Below, piece by piece: positions 43,549 through 52,674 of a DNA stretch of 64,000 bases. The position numbers were made by a program, and so were the translations under genes. The stretch lies in the NCBI GenBank assembly GCA_018822105.1, contig JAHJLB010000014.1, positions 62,001 to 126,000 on the forward strand, in the 5' to 3' direction. Each line of letters opens with the position of its first letter. Position 1 is the stretch's first letter. Below the pieces are notes generated by a model. The model saw nothing but the letters and a program-made list of their open reading frames with translations, had not been told where the DNA came from and searched no databases. Origin of the DNA: Pseudomonadota bacterium (GTDB taxonomy: Bacteria; Desulfobacterota; Desulfovibrionia; Desulfovibrionales; Desulfovibrionaceae).

Positions 43549-43902
43549 TTACTTTCCCTTCTTTTCCTTTTCCACCTTGTCAAAGGCTTCCGCCTTGTCG
43601 GCCACGGTATTGCGCAGCATTTCCACTTCGACCTTGTCGGCGATCTCGAGGATGATGGTGGCGTCCTTCATGCGCACGATGGTGCCGTAGATGCCGCCAT
43701 TGGTGACGATGCGGTCACCGATCTTGAGGTTGCCGATCATTTCCTTGTGCTGCTTGGCCTTTTTCTGCTGGGGCCGGATGAGCAGGAAGTAGAAGATGGC
43801 GAACATGAGGATGAGCGGGACGAATGCGCCCAGGGGGTTGCCCTGTGCGCCGCCGTTGCCGCCAATGCCGCCCATGGCGTATGCGAGGTTGTCAAACAGC
43901 AT
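43549..43902 (-). CDS. yajC: Preprotein translocase subunit YajC
   Basis: 117 residues: a short N-terminal segment, one membrane helix (LGAFVPLILMFAIFYFLLIR) and a beta-rich tail with RPQQKKAKQHKEMIGNLKIGDRIVTNGGIYGTI, the YajC signature. ACAGGAGG precedes the start. It sits 52 bases downstream of gltB3 and heads the yajC-secD-secF set. Confidence 0.93.
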   Translation of the reverse strand: MLFDNLAYAMGGIGGNGGAQGNPLGAFVPLILMFAIFYFLLIRPQQKKAKQHKEMIGNLKIGDRIVTNGGIYGTIVRMKDATIILEIADKVEVEMLRNTVADKAEAFDKVEKEKKGK

Positions 43903-43954
43903 GGAATCCTCCTGTGGTTAGCGGGCGCACAGTGCGCCGCCCCGCTCCCACATC

Positions 43955-44707
43955 CTAGGCCGGAACGTATAGGTTGCCGTAGGGACGATGGGAAAAGGGC
44001 TTGATCTTGACGAATTCGGACGCAAGGATCGCCTTGGCGTCCAGCCCAAGCTCCCTGGCGTAGTCCTTGACTATGCCCTGGATAGCAGCCAGATCCGACT
44101 CATCCAAAGGCTGAGCGGTCAGGCCAGGGCCGATCTGTTCCTGGGGCACGCCGCCGCGCACGTAGATGACGCCGCCGTGCATGCCCGTTCCCAGACTCCG
44201 ACCCGCAATGGGTTCGGCTGGCATACCAGAAAACATTCCAAGAAGCAAAATGATTCCGCCAGCCATATATTCGCCGAGAAAATCGCCGGCCTTGCCGCCG
44301 ATGACGATGGTCGGGAGCTTCTCCATGTAGGCCTTCATGTGGATGCCCACGCGGTAGCCCACGTCGCCCTTGATGTAGATCTTCCCGCCGCGCATGGCAT
44401 AGCCCACCACATCTCCGGCCAGGCCCTCGATGATGATGGTGCCGTCGTCCATGGTGTTGCCCACGCCGTCCTGGGCGTTGGCCTTCACGCGGACCTTGGG
44501 CCCGCGCATGAAGGAGCACATGTCCTGCCCGGGAACGCCCTGGATCTCGAACTTGAGGTCGCCTTCCAGGGCTCCGGCCAGGTAGCGCTGGCCGTTCACA
44601 TTCTTCAGCACGATGTCCGTGGCGCCAGCGGCCACGGCTTCGCGGATCTGCTCATTGAGCTGGCGGTAGTAGATGCCGCCGGCGTCCAGGGTGAGTTTCT
44701 TCGCCAT
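43955..44707 (-). CDS. Glutamate synthase domain 3 (GXGXG) protein
   Basis: 250 residues from ATG 44707 (GGAGGCG upstream, inside the end of the preceding gene). It forms the right-handed beta-helix of the C-terminal GltB domain, with repeated turns such as GDVVGYAMRGGKIYIKGDVG, IVIGGKAGDFLGEYMAGG and GTGMHGGVIYVRG. It has no catalytic site of its own; in large GltB it supports the ammonia tunnel. Part of a split glutamate synthase with the two genes at 44713-45810 and 47661-49187. Confidence 0.9.
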   Translation of the reverse strand: MAKKLTLDAGGIYYRQLNEQIREAVAAGATDIVLKNVNGQRYLAGALEGDLKFEIQGVPGQDMCSFMRGPKVRVKANAQDGVGNTMDDGTIIIEGLAGDVVGYAMRGGKIYIKGDVGYRVGIHMKAYMEKLPTIVIGGKAGDFLGEYMAGGIILLLGMFSGMPAEPIAGRSLGTGMHGGVIYVRGGVPQEQIGPGLTAQPLDESDLAAIQGIVKDYARELGLDAKAILASEFVKIKPFSHRPYGNLYVPA

Positions 44708-44712
44708 TATAC

Positions 44713-45810
44713 TTACGCCTCCAGATGCACGATGACCGGTTCGCCCGCCTTGGGCATCCACACGCGGTCCAGCTCGGGCTGCACTTCGCGGATGGAGCTT
44801 TCCTCGCTGGACATGAAGACCATGTCGTCCTTTTCAGCCACGATGAGCGGCCGCAGCTTGATGCGGTCGTTGAGGCCGAAGAGGCCCGTGCTGTCGGCCA
44901 CGAGGATGGCGAAGGGGCCGTTGAGCATGGCCGAACCGTAGACCATGCGCAGGGCCGTGTAGGCTTCCTTCTCCTGCTTGGGCATGCGGGCGATCTCATC
45001 CCAGAACGGGGGCGCAAAGACCTTGCAGGCCATTTCCTTGGACAGCCCGTGCTTGCGGATGAGCAGGTCAAGCTCATAGGCCACCACTTCCGTGTCGGTC
45101 ATGAGGGTGCACAGGTAGTCGTGCTCGCAAAGGTAGCGGCGGTTGATGCCGTAGGAGGAGATCTCACCGTTGTGCACGATGGACCAGTCCAGCAGGGTGA
45201 AGGGATGCGCCCCGCCCCACCAGCCCGGGGTGTTGGTCGGAAAGCGGTTGTGCCCGGTCCAGATGTAGGCCGAGTATTCCTCCAGGCGGAAGAAGTCGGC
45301 GATGTCCTCCGGGAAGCCCACGCCCTTGAAGGCGCCCATGTTCTTGCCGCTGGAAAAGACAAAGGCGCCGGGAATCTTGTGGTTGATGTGCATGACCGCG
45401 CTGACCACATAGTCCTGTTCGCCCAGTTCGCGGCCTTCCTGGGGACGGTCCTTCTTGATGCTCAGGAAGTAGCGCCAGACCAGGGGCGGGTTCTTGATGG
45501 CCAGAACCTTGCGCGTTGGAATGGGGTGCGACTCGTGCACCGTGAAGTAGTGCTTGAGCACGTGCTCGGCGGACTCCAGGGCGGCCTGGGTGTCGCACAT
45601 GAGGTGGAAGGCGTACTTGTCGGCCAGGTCGGGGTAGATGCCGTAGGCCGCGAAGCCGCCGCCCAGCCCGTTGCCGCGATCATGCATGCAGGTCATGGCC
45701 CGGATGGGGATGTCGCCCGGAATAAGCCCGCGATTCTTGTGGATCACCCCGAAGACGCCGCATCCGGAGATGTCCTTCTGGAAGTCGTAATAACGATCAG
45801 GTGCTTTCAT
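44713..45810 (-). CDS. Glutamate synthase domain 1 (class II glutamine amidotransferase)
   Basis: 365 residues. The N-terminal-nucleophile glutaminase signature is KDISGCGVFGVIHKN, with the catalytic cysteine at position 17, so a 16-residue leader must be removed before it can act. YIWTGHNRFPTNTPGWWGGA and IVHNGEISSYGINRRYL are the other active-site motifs. It releases ammonia from glutamine for the synthase at 47661-49187. Encoded as a stand-alone protein, as in archaea and Desulfovibrio relatives. Confidence 0.9.
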   Translation of the reverse strand: MKAPDRYYDFQKDISGCGVFGVIHKNRGLIPGDIPIRAMTCMHDRGNGLGGGFAAYGIYPDLADKYAFHLMCDTQAALESAEHVLKHYFTVHESHPIPTRKVLAIKNPPLVWRYFLSIKKDRPQEGRELGEQDYVVSAVMHINHKIPGAFVFSSGKNMGAFKGVGFPEDIADFFRLEEYSAYIWTGHNRFPTNTPGWWGGAHPFTLLDWSIVHNGEISSYGINRRYLCEHDYLCTLMTDTEVVAYELDLLIRKHGLSKEMACKVFAPPFWDEIARMPKQEKEAYTALRMVYGSAMLNGPFAILVADSTGLFGLNDRIKLRPLIVAEKDDMVFMSSEESSIREVQPELDRVWMPKAGEPVIVHLEA

Positions 45811-45863
45811 CTGCTCTTTGCTCCCTGGGGAATATGTCGCCAGTCTCCGTGCCAGCGGCCGCC

Positions 45864-47189
45864 CTAGCGGGCGGCCTTGGCCGGGGCCGGGTTCCAGCTT
45901 TCGTCGAACAGCTTCTCAGGCCAGAGGAAGACCTCGGGACCTGCGTTGATGAGCTTGTCCTTGGCCTCTCCGGCCAGGGGCATCTCAAACTTGATGAAGG
46001 CCGTGTACATGCCGGCCTTGTCGATATCGCCCACCAGGACGTAGCCCACCAGCTTCTCGTCCTTGAAGACGAGCTTGCGGTAGGTCTCCTTGGCCTCATC
46101 CAGCAGGGCATGGACCTCGAAGGTCTTGTCGCCCTCGGGCGGGTTGACCACACCCACGGAGATGGTGGGCAGCCCGTAGAAGCTGATGGAGTTCATGGGC
46201 AGGCCGCCCTGATAGGGCAGCTTGGCCCCGGCCATGTTGCGGCCGGAGGCGTAGCCCTGATTGTAGGCATTGGGCCAGATGGGCACCACGCGGTGCTCGC
46301 CGGAAAGCTGGTCCAGGGCCTGGGCCACGTCGCCGGCGGCGTACACGTCCTTGGCGCTGGTCATGAGCTTGCCGTCGACCATGATGCCGCGCTCGACCTT
46401 GATGCCGGCCTCTTTGGCCAGGCTGCTGTGGGGCACCACGCCGATGGCCACCACCACCACGTCGCACTCCAGGAAGCGCCCGTCGGTCAAGAGCACGCCC
46501 TTGACGCGGCCGTTCTTGCCGCGCTGAATCTCCTTGGCCGTGACGCCGCAGTTGACTTCGATACCGACCTTCTTCAGGCGGCCGGCGGCCAGGGCCCCGG
46601 CCTTCTCGTCAAAGCCGGCGGACAGGATGCGCGGAGCCAGTTCCAGGATGGTCACGGCCACGCCGCGGTCAAAAAGGCTCTCCGCGGCCTTAAGCCCGAT
46701 AAGCCCGCCGCCGATGACCACGGCGCGCTTGATCTTGCCGGAGAGCTCGATGAGGGTCTGCGCATGGGCCAGGGTGGTGAAGCTGTAAATGTCCTGGCCC
46801 TGCACGCCGGGAATGGGCGGGATAAAGGGCACGCCGCCGGTGGCGATGAGCAGGCGGTCATAGGCGATGGTCTCGCCCTTGTCCGTGGTCACGGCCTTCC
46901 TGGCGATGTCGATGGCGGTAACCGTGGTGCCGAGCTTCAGCTCAACCCCGTTCTTGGCGTAGTACTCGTCGCCGCGCAGAGACAGCTGATCGGCGTTGAT
47001 GGAGCCCGCAAGGAAGTAGGAGATGAGCGGGCGGCCATAGGCGGCGGTATCCTCCGCGCCGAGGACCACGATCCTGCCGTTCTGGTCGTGCCGGCGGATG
47101 CCCTCGATGGCGCCGATGGAGGCCACGCCGTTGCCGATGATCACGTAGGTCATAGCATCCTCATGAGCTTTGCGTTTCGTGACGGACAT
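45864..47189 (-). CDS. FAD-dependent pyridine nucleotide-disulfide-type oxidoreductase
   Basis: 441 residues with AGGAGGG directly before ATG. The FAD motif is TYVIIGNGVASIGAIEGI (after a 12-residue lead), the NAD(P)H motif VVIGGGLIGLKAAESLFDRG, and VYAAGDVAQA the second FAD site. No redox-active CxxC is seen, placing it with NADH:rubredoxin/ferredoxin-type reductases rather than dithiol reductases. Within the gltB run it most likely carries electrons from NAD(P)H to the polyferredoxin encoded upstream, replacing the usual GltD small subunit. Confidence 0.88.
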   Translation of the reverse strand: MSVTKRKAHEDAMTYVIIGNGVASIGAIEGIRRHDQNGRIVVLGAEDTAAYGRPLISYFLAGSINADQLSLRGDEYYAKNGVELKLGTTVTAIDIARKAVTTDKGETIAYDRLLIATGGVPFIPPIPGVQGQDIYSFTTLAHAQTLIELSGKIKRAVVIGGGLIGLKAAESLFDRGVAVTILELAPRILSAGFDEKAGALAAGRLKKVGIEVNCGVTAKEIQRGKNGRVKGVLLTDGRFLECDVVVVAIGVVPHSSLAKEAGIKVERGIMVDGKLMTSAKDVYAAGDVAQALDQLSGEHRVVPIWPNAYNQGYASGRNMAGAKLPYQGGLPMNSISFYGLPTISVGVVNPPEGDKTFEVHALLDEAKETYRKLVFKDEKLVGYVLVGDIDKAGMYTAFIKFEMPLAGEAKDKLINAGPEVFLWPEKLFDESWNPAPAKAAR

Positions 47190-47197
47190 ATGCCCTC

Positions 47198-47644
47198 CTA
47201 GCGTTCCTCTTGCTTCAGGGCCTGATTCGGGCAGGCGGCCACGCAGGCCGGGCCGCCGGGGCGGTCATGGCACAGGTCGCATTTGACGATCTTCTTCTCC
47301 AGCGGATGCCGGGCGATGGCCCCGTACGGGCAGGCCATGAGGCAGGACCAGCAGCCCACGCACTTCTCGCGGTCGTACACGGTGCGGCCGGACTCGGAGT
47401 CCTTTTGCAGCGCGCCGGAGATGCAGGCGGCCACGCAGGCGGGCTCGTCGCAGTGCCTGCAGGACAGGGCCACGCAGGTGGGGCCGCCCTCATGCACATG
47501 CTTGCAGGAGGAAAGCCCCTCGCCCGTGCGCTCAACCGTGTAGGCCAGGATAAGATCCTTGCTCTTGGAATGGGCGGTGAGGCAGGCCAGCTCGCAGATG
47601 TGGCAGCCGATGCAGAAGTCCTTGTCGGGGTAGACGCGTTTCAT
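47198..47644 (-). CDS. Polyferredoxin, four [4Fe-4S] sites (HycB/NapG-like)
   Basis: 148 residues from ATG 47644. Four cysteine clusters are seen: C11-x2-C14-x2-C17-x3-C21, then CVALSCRHCDEPAC, CVGCWSCLMACPYGA, and CDLCHDRPGGPACVAAC. This is the four-cluster subunit type that shuttles electrons between a dehydrogenase and a partner. Its place between gltB2 and the FAD oxidoreductase makes it the likely electron carrier of the glutamate synthase. Confidence 0.9.
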   Translation of the reverse strand: MKRVYPDKDFCIGCHICELACLTAHSKSKDLILAYTVERTGEGLSSCKHVHEGGPTCVALSCRHCDEPACVAACISGALQKDSESGRTVYDREKCVGCWSCLMACPYGAIARHPLEKKIVKCDLCHDRPGGPACVAACPNQALKQEER

Positions 47645-47660
47645 GATGTTGACTCCCCCC

Positions 47661-49187
47661 CTAGCGTCCGGCGTGCTTGACGCCGAGGATGTCCATTTCA
47701 GTGTCGGAAAGGCCCACGGCCCGGAGCTTGTCGCGGTTGCCGCGCAGGCTCTCGATGGAATTGAGCCCCATGCCGCCGAGCATCTCTTCGATCTCGTGCC
47801 CCCAGGCATGCACCAGGTTGACGAGCTTCTTGGCCGCCACATCCGGGTTCTGGCGCTTGGCCAGCTTGGCGTCATTGGTGGCGATGCCCCAGGGGCATTT
47901 CCCGGTGTAGCACTTGGCGCACAGGGTGCAGCCCACGGCCAGCAGGGCTGCGGTGGCGAAGTAGCAGGCGTCGGCTCCCAGAGCGATGGCCTTGACCACA
48001 TCGGCGCTGCAGCGGATGCCGCCGGCGGCCACGATGGAGGCGCGGTTGCGGATGCCCTCGTCGCGCAGGCGCTGGTCCACCTGGGCCAGGGCCAGCTCGA
48101 TGGGAATGCCCACGTTGTCGCGGATCATGCCCGGAGCGGCGCCGGTGCCTCCGCGCATGCCGTCGATGGCCACGATGTCCGCGCCGGCGCGCACGATGCC
48201 CGAGGCGATGGCGGCCACGTTGTGCACGGCGGCGATCTTCACGCTCACCGGCACCCGGTATTCGCTGGCCTCCTTCAGTGCGAAGATCAGCTGGTGCAGG
48301 TCCTCGATGGAGTAGATGTCGTGGTGCGGTGCCGGAGAGATGGCGTCGGAGCCCAGGGGCACCATGCGCGTCTCGGAGACCATGGCGTTGATCTTCTCGC
48401 CGGGCAGGTGCCCGCCGATGCCGGGCTTGGCGCCCTGGCCGACCTTGATCTCGATTCCCGCGCCCGCGTTCAGGTAGTCGCGGTGCACGCCAAAGCGGCC
48501 GGAGGCCACCTGCACTATGGTGTTCTTGCCGTATTGGTAGAGGGTCTTGTGCAGCCCGCCCTCGCCGGTGTTGTAGCAGATGCCAAGCTCCGTGGCGGCG
48601 CGCGCCATGGCGATGTGCAGGTTGAAATTGATGGAGCCGAAGCTCATGGCCGAGAACATGAGCGGATAATTGAGCTCGATGTTCGGGGTCAGCCGGGTCT
48701 TGAGCTTGGGGCTGCCGTCCTTGGTCTTGGAGAACTCGAGCTTCACCGGCTTGGCGCCCAGGAAGGTCTTGAGCTCCATGGGCTCGCGCAGCGGGTCGAT
48801 GGAGGGGTTGGTCACCTGGCTGGCGTCGAGCAGGAGCTTATCCCAGTAGACCGGGATATTCACCGGGCTGCCCATGCCGGTCAGCAGCACCCCGCCGGAG
48901 TCGGCCTGCTTGTAGATGTACTTGATGAACTCCGGCCGCCAGAGGGCGTTGTCCCTGAAATCCGAACGCTTTTTCTGGATCAAGAGCGCGGATGTGGGGC
49001 AGAAGGCCTCGCAGCGGTGGCAGCCGACACACTTGGCGTTGTCGTGCATGACCTTCTGGCGCGACTCGTCCCAGAAGTGCGCCTCGTAGGAGCACTGCCG
49101 GATGCAGACCTTGCAGTTGATGCACAGATCCTTGTCGCGGACAATGGAGAAATCGTGGTAGTTTCGGTTGATCGGTTGGAAAAGCAA
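47661..49187 (-). CDS. gltB: Glutamate synthase domain 2 (FMN synthase) with N-terminal 2x[4Fe-4S]
   Basis: 508 residues from a TTG start at 49187 (GAGG eight bases upstream). An N-terminal bacterial-ferredoxin-type module (C22-x2-C25-x2-C28-x3-C32 and C53-x2-C56-x2-C59-x3-C63) is followed by the FMN (beta/alpha)8 barrel: FSAMSFGSINFNLHIAMA, YNTGEGGLHKTL, IEIKVGQGAKPGIGGHLPG, DGMRGGTGAAPGM, AAGGIRCSADVVKAIALGA and the Fe-S loop CTLCAKCYTGKCPWGI. It joins ammonia and 2-oxoglutarate to glutamate. First gene of the split glutamate synthase run. Confidence 0.92.
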   Translation of the reverse strand: MLFQPINRNYHDFSIVRDKDLCINCKVCIRQCSYEAHFWDESRQKVMHDNAKCVGCHRCEAFCPTSALLIQKKRSDFRDNALWRPEFIKYIYKQADSGGVLLTGMGSPVNIPVYWDKLLLDASQVTNPSIDPLREPMELKTFLGAKPVKLEFSKTKDGSPKLKTRLTPNIELNYPLMFSAMSFGSINFNLHIAMARAATELGICYNTGEGGLHKTLYQYGKNTIVQVASGRFGVHRDYLNAGAGIEIKVGQGAKPGIGGHLPGEKINAMVSETRMVPLGSDAISPAPHHDIYSIEDLHQLIFALKEASEYRVPVSVKIAAVHNVAAIASGIVRAGADIVAIDGMRGGTGAAPGMIRDNVGIPIELALAQVDQRLRDEGIRNRASIVAAGGIRCSADVVKAIALGADACYFATAALLAVGCTLCAKCYTGKCPWGIATNDAKLAKRQNPDVAAKKLVNLVHAWGHEIEEMLGGMGLNSIESLRGNRDKLRAVGLSDTEMDILGVKHAGR

Positions 49188-49277
49188 AACCGTTACCTCG
49201 CTCCAAATGGTTTGGCAAAACGTGCGTGAAGTCCGTCCCCCCAGGAAATTGTCACAGGTCCACCGGGAAGGGCTGAC

Positions 49278-49306
49278 AGAAAATCACAAGGGCATACCCC
49301 TGTCAA
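49278..49306 (-). promoter_or_regulatory. Candidate promoter of the glutamate synthase run
   Basis: On the minus strand a perfect TTGACA (49306-49301) is followed after 17 bases by TTTTCT (49283-49278), a poor -10. It lies about 90 bases upstream of the gltB TTG start in a 252-base AT-richer gap (49188-49439). I saw no operator that I could name; the rest of the gap holds nothing else recognisable. Confidence 0.35.
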
Positions 49307-49439
49307 CAAATCTTTCGCTGAAAACATGAATGTTTACGAAAATGTCACATCCGGGAAGGGCAGTCTGTGGGAAATGCTTAACAAACAATCATGATATTAT
49401 GCCTTTGAGATATTGCTGTGATTGTTGAAAACCAATGGA

Positions 49440-52010
49440 TCAAGAATCCGTGGCCCAATGCAGCAGACCCAAGGCGTGGGAATCCAGAAGCAGAGGATTG
49501 TGCGGCAGGACGCGCACCGTGAAGCCGAAGCGCCCGGCCTCGGCCGGCAGCACCTCGCCCCGGTACAGGTGCCAGCCCTCGCCCAGCTCCTTTTCCGGCG
49601 TCATGATGGAGGTCTTGCGGCTGATGAAGGTCGAGCTCTGGGCCACCGGGCCGTAATAGATCTCCACCTGCACGTCGCGCGGGGTCAGCCCGTCGAGCTG
49701 CACCTGGGCCTCCACCAGGACCGGCTCCTCGACAAAGACCTTCTCATGGGTCTCGGTGCGGATGTCGCGAATGGCCAGGTTACCCCAGCAGGTCATGACC
49801 TTCATGCGCCACTCGGCCAGGTCCTTGGAGGCGTTGAAATCGTCGCGCACCAGGCTCTGATAGTTGCGGCACGAGGGCAGATAGGCCCGCTCCGTGTAGT
49901 CCTCGACCATGCGGTGCGCGTTGTAGATGGGGCCCAGCTCGCGCAGGGCGCTCTTCATCTTGTGGATCCAGGTGCGCGGAAGGTTGCCGTGGCCGCGGTC
50001 ATAGAACTCCGTGAGCACGTCGTTCTCCACGATGTTGTACAAGGTCTGGCTCTCCACGAAATCCTGGTAGACCAGGTCCTCGTACTCCTCGCCCCTGCCG
50101 ATGGCCCAGCCCAGGCTGTTGTCCTGGCGGTAGGCCTCGTCCCACCAGCCGTCCAGGGTGGAGACCTGCAGCACGCCGTTGGCCAGGGCCTTCATGCCGC
50201 TGGTGCCGCAGGCCTCAAGGGGCCGGCGGGGATTGTTCAGCCAGATGTCGCAGCCCTGGACCATGCGGCTGGCGATCTTGATGTCGTAGTCCTCGAGGAA
50301 GACCATGCTCAGGCGGCATTCCTCGCGCCTGCACAGCTGCACCAGCTCCTGGATGATCTTCTTGCCCTCGTTGTCGTTGGGGTGGGCCTTGCCGGCGAAA
50401 ATGAACTGCACGCGCCGCTCGGTGTTGGACAACAGCCGCAGCAGGCGCTCCTTGTCCAGCAGCAGCAGGTTGGCCCGCTTGTAGGTGGCGAAGCGCCGCG
50501 CAAAGCCGATGGTCAGGGCCTGCGGGTCAAGGACCTCGTCGGCCTGCTGCAGCTCCTTGTGCCGCGCGCCCTTTTCAAGAAGCTGCTTGCGCAGGCGCTT
50601 GCGCACGAAATCCACCAGCCGCTCGCGCAAGCGCTCGTGGGTGCGCCACAGCTCCGCGTCCGGGATGTTCTCCGCCTGGTTCCACACGCGCACGCAGTCG
50701 GAGTCCTCGCGCCAGTTGCCCAGGTAGCGGTCATAGAGGATGGCCATGTCCTTGGCCACCCAGGTGGGCATGTGCACGCCGTTGGTGATGCTCCCGATGG
50801 GCACGTCCTCCACGGGGTTTTGCGGCCAGACCTTGCGCCACATGTTCCGCGAGACCTCGCCATGCAGCTTGGACACGCCGTTGCTGAAGCGCGACAGGCG
50901 CAGGGCCAGCACGGTCATGCAGAAGTGCTCGCTCTCGTCGCGCGGATCCTCGCGCCCCAGGGCCATGAAGACCTTGAAGGCCAGGTTGAGCTTGCGGGCG
51001 TAGTCCTCGAAATAGGCGTGCATCAGCTCCGGAGGGAAGCGGTCGTTTCCGGCCGGAACAGGGGTGTGGGTGGTGAACACGCTGGAGGAGGCGGTGAGCT
51101 CAGAGGCTGCCTCAAAGGACAGGCCGTGCTCCTGCATGTAGATGCGGATGCGCTCCAGGCCCGCAAAGGCCGAATGCCCCTCGTTCATGTGGATGACCAT
51201 GGGCTCAATGCCGAGGCAGGTCAGGGTCTTGATGCCGCCGATGCCCAGGAGGATCTCCTGCTGCAGGCGCAACTCCAGGCCGCCGCCGTACAGGCGGGCG
51301 GTGAGCTGCCGGAAATGCGGCGGGTTCTCCTGCACGTTGGAGTCCAGCAGGTACAGGCGCACCTTGCCGACATGCACCTCCCAGATCCGGGCCAGAAGCG
51401 GCTGTCCCTGCAGGTCGACGCTGATCACCGCCGGCTTGCCCTCCGTGTCCAGGGCGGGCCGCATGGGCATCTGCTCGAACTCATGGTCGGGATAGCGCTC
51501 CTGCTGCCAGGCGTCCGGGGTCATGTACTGGCGGAAGTAGCCTTCCCGGTAGAGCAGGCCCACGCCGATGAGCGGGATGTTCAGATCGCTGCAGGACTTC
51601 AGATGGTCTCCGGCCAGGATGCCCAGGCCGCCGGAATAGATGGGCAGGCACATGGCGATGCCGTACTCCAGGCTGAAATAGGCCACGCTGGGCGAAGCCT
51701 CGTGGCCCACGGGAAAGCGGAAGGCCGTATGCTTGCGTGCCAGATAATGTTCCTGGGAGCGCTTGGCGTCGGCCAGGCGCTGGAGAAAGAAGTCGTCGCG
51801 CGAGAGCTCCTCGATGCGGCGCTGGGGCAGACGGTTGAGGAGCAGAACGGGGTTCTGGTGGCAGGCCACCCAGAGATTGTGGTCTATGGTGGTGAATATA
51901 TTGGTCAGGTCGTTGTTCCAGGAAAACCAGAGATTGTAGGCGAGGTCCCAGAGGGCCTCGAGCTTCGGGGGCAGTTTTGGAACGACGCTGAATACGCGCA
52001 GGGCCTGCAT
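49440..52010 (-). CDS. glgP: Alpha-glucan (glycogen) phosphorylase family protein
   Basis: 856 residues from ATG 52010 (GAAGGAGG). Family GT35 of the archaeal-type branch: N-terminal domain with LWDLAYNLWFSWN, then AYFSLEYGIAMCLPIYSGGLG, MNEGHSAFAGLERI, and the PLP lysine Lys607 in ACGTSGMKALANGVL with STLDGWWDEAY. It releases glucose 1-phosphate from glycogen or maltodextrins. The C-terminal 120 residues form a small beta domain (VLVEAQVQLDGLTPRDVQVE), present in this branch. Divergent from dut across 183 bases; separated from the gltB run by 252 bases. Confidence 0.9.
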   Translation of the reverse strand: MQALRVFSVVPKLPPKLEALWDLAYNLWFSWNNDLTNIFTTIDHNLWVACHQNPVLLLNRLPQRRIEELSRDDFFLQRLADAKRSQEHYLARKHTAFRFPVGHEASPSVAYFSLEYGIAMCLPIYSGGLGILAGDHLKSCSDLNIPLIGVGLLYREGYFRQYMTPDAWQQERYPDHEFEQMPMRPALDTEGKPAVISVDLQGQPLLARIWEVHVGKVRLYLLDSNVQENPPHFRQLTARLYGGGLELRLQQEILLGIGGIKTLTCLGIEPMVIHMNEGHSAFAGLERIRIYMQEHGLSFEAASELTASSSVFTTHTPVPAGNDRFPPELMHAYFEDYARKLNLAFKVFMALGREDPRDESEHFCMTVLALRLSRFSNGVSKLHGEVSRNMWRKVWPQNPVEDVPIGSITNGVHMPTWVAKDMAILYDRYLGNWREDSDCVRVWNQAENIPDAELWRTHERLRERLVDFVRKRLRKQLLEKGARHKELQQADEVLDPQALTIGFARRFATYKRANLLLLDKERLLRLLSNTERRVQFIFAGKAHPNDNEGKKIIQELVQLCRREECRLSMVFLEDYDIKIASRMVQGCDIWLNNPRRPLEACGTSGMKALANGVLQVSTLDGWWDEAYRQDNSLGWAIGRGEEYEDLVYQDFVESQTLYNIVENDVLTEFYDRGHGNLPRTWIHKMKSALRELGPIYNAHRMVEDYTERAYLPSCRNYQSLVRDDFNASKDLAEWRMKVMTCWGNLAIRDIRTETHEKVFVEEPVLVEAQVQLDGLTPRDVQVEIYYGPVAQSSTFISRKTSIMTPEKELGEGWHLYRGEVLPAEAGRFGFTVRVLPHNPLLLDSHALGLLHWATDS

Positions 52011-52193
52011 GGGGCCTCCTTCATATGCCGTGGGCAACCGGTCAGATTGGCAGGGTATAAAGGGCACAGAGAAAAAGCAAGCACCCGCGCCCGCGCCTGC
52101 CCCCAGGGCCCTCCTCGATTGACACGGCCCTGATTTCCAGAGAAAGGAAAACTCTTTGGCCAGTTGGAGCACAATTTAGGGAGCAGCCCCCAT

Positions 52194-52652
52194 ATGCAAC
52201 AGATAGATGTGCATGTGCAATATCTGCATGAACTCTGGGCCGAGCACCGCCTGGAATACGCCACGCTGCAGTCCGCCGGGCTGGATCTCCGCGCCTGCAT
52301 CGACATTGATAGGCTGGAGATTTCGGCCGGTGGCCGGGCGGCCATACCGGCGGGCATCGCCATAGAGATACGCACGCCCGGCATCGCGGGGTTCATCTTC
52401 TCACGCAGCGGGCTCGGCGCCCGGCAAGGCCTCACCGTGAGCCAGGGCGTGGGCGTCATCGATCCGGACTACCGGGGCCAGCTCATCGTCTCCCTGCTGA
52501 ACACCTCCGGCGAGACCCGATTCGTGGAGCGCGGGCAGCGCATCGCGCAGCTCGTGCTCCTGCCCTGCTTCATGGCCAACTTGATTCGGGTCGATGCGCT
52601 GGGCGCCACGGAACGCGGCGCGGGCGGCTTCGGCCACACCGGAACGATCTAG
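52194..52652 (+). CDS. dut: dUTP pyrophosphatase
   Basis: 152 residues from ATG 52194 (GGGAG ten bases before); TTG 52164 is an unlikely alternative. All five dUTPase motifs are present: SAGLDLRAC (1), SRSGLGARQGLTVSQG (2), GVIDPDYRGQL (3), RGQRIAQLVL (4) and RGAGGFGHTG (5). It hydrolyses dUTP and supplies dUMP for thymidylate. argD follows 22 bases later. A TTGACA hexamer at 52119-52124 lacks a matching -10. Confidence 0.93.
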   Translation: MQQIDVHVQYLHELWAEHRLEYATLQSAGLDLRACIDIDRLEISAGGRAAIPAGIAIEIRTPGIAGFIFSRSGLGARQGLTVSQGVGVIDPDYRGQLIVSLLNTSGETRFVERGQRIAQLVLLPCFMANLIRVDALGATERGAGGFGHTGTI

Positions 52653-52674
52653 CCTTATGTAAAAGGATTGCACC

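Noticed and set aside
49422-52133. Plus-strand open frame of about 900 codons
   Set aside because: Antisense shadow of the alpha-glucan phosphorylase gene; the minus-strand frame has all the catalytic motifs.
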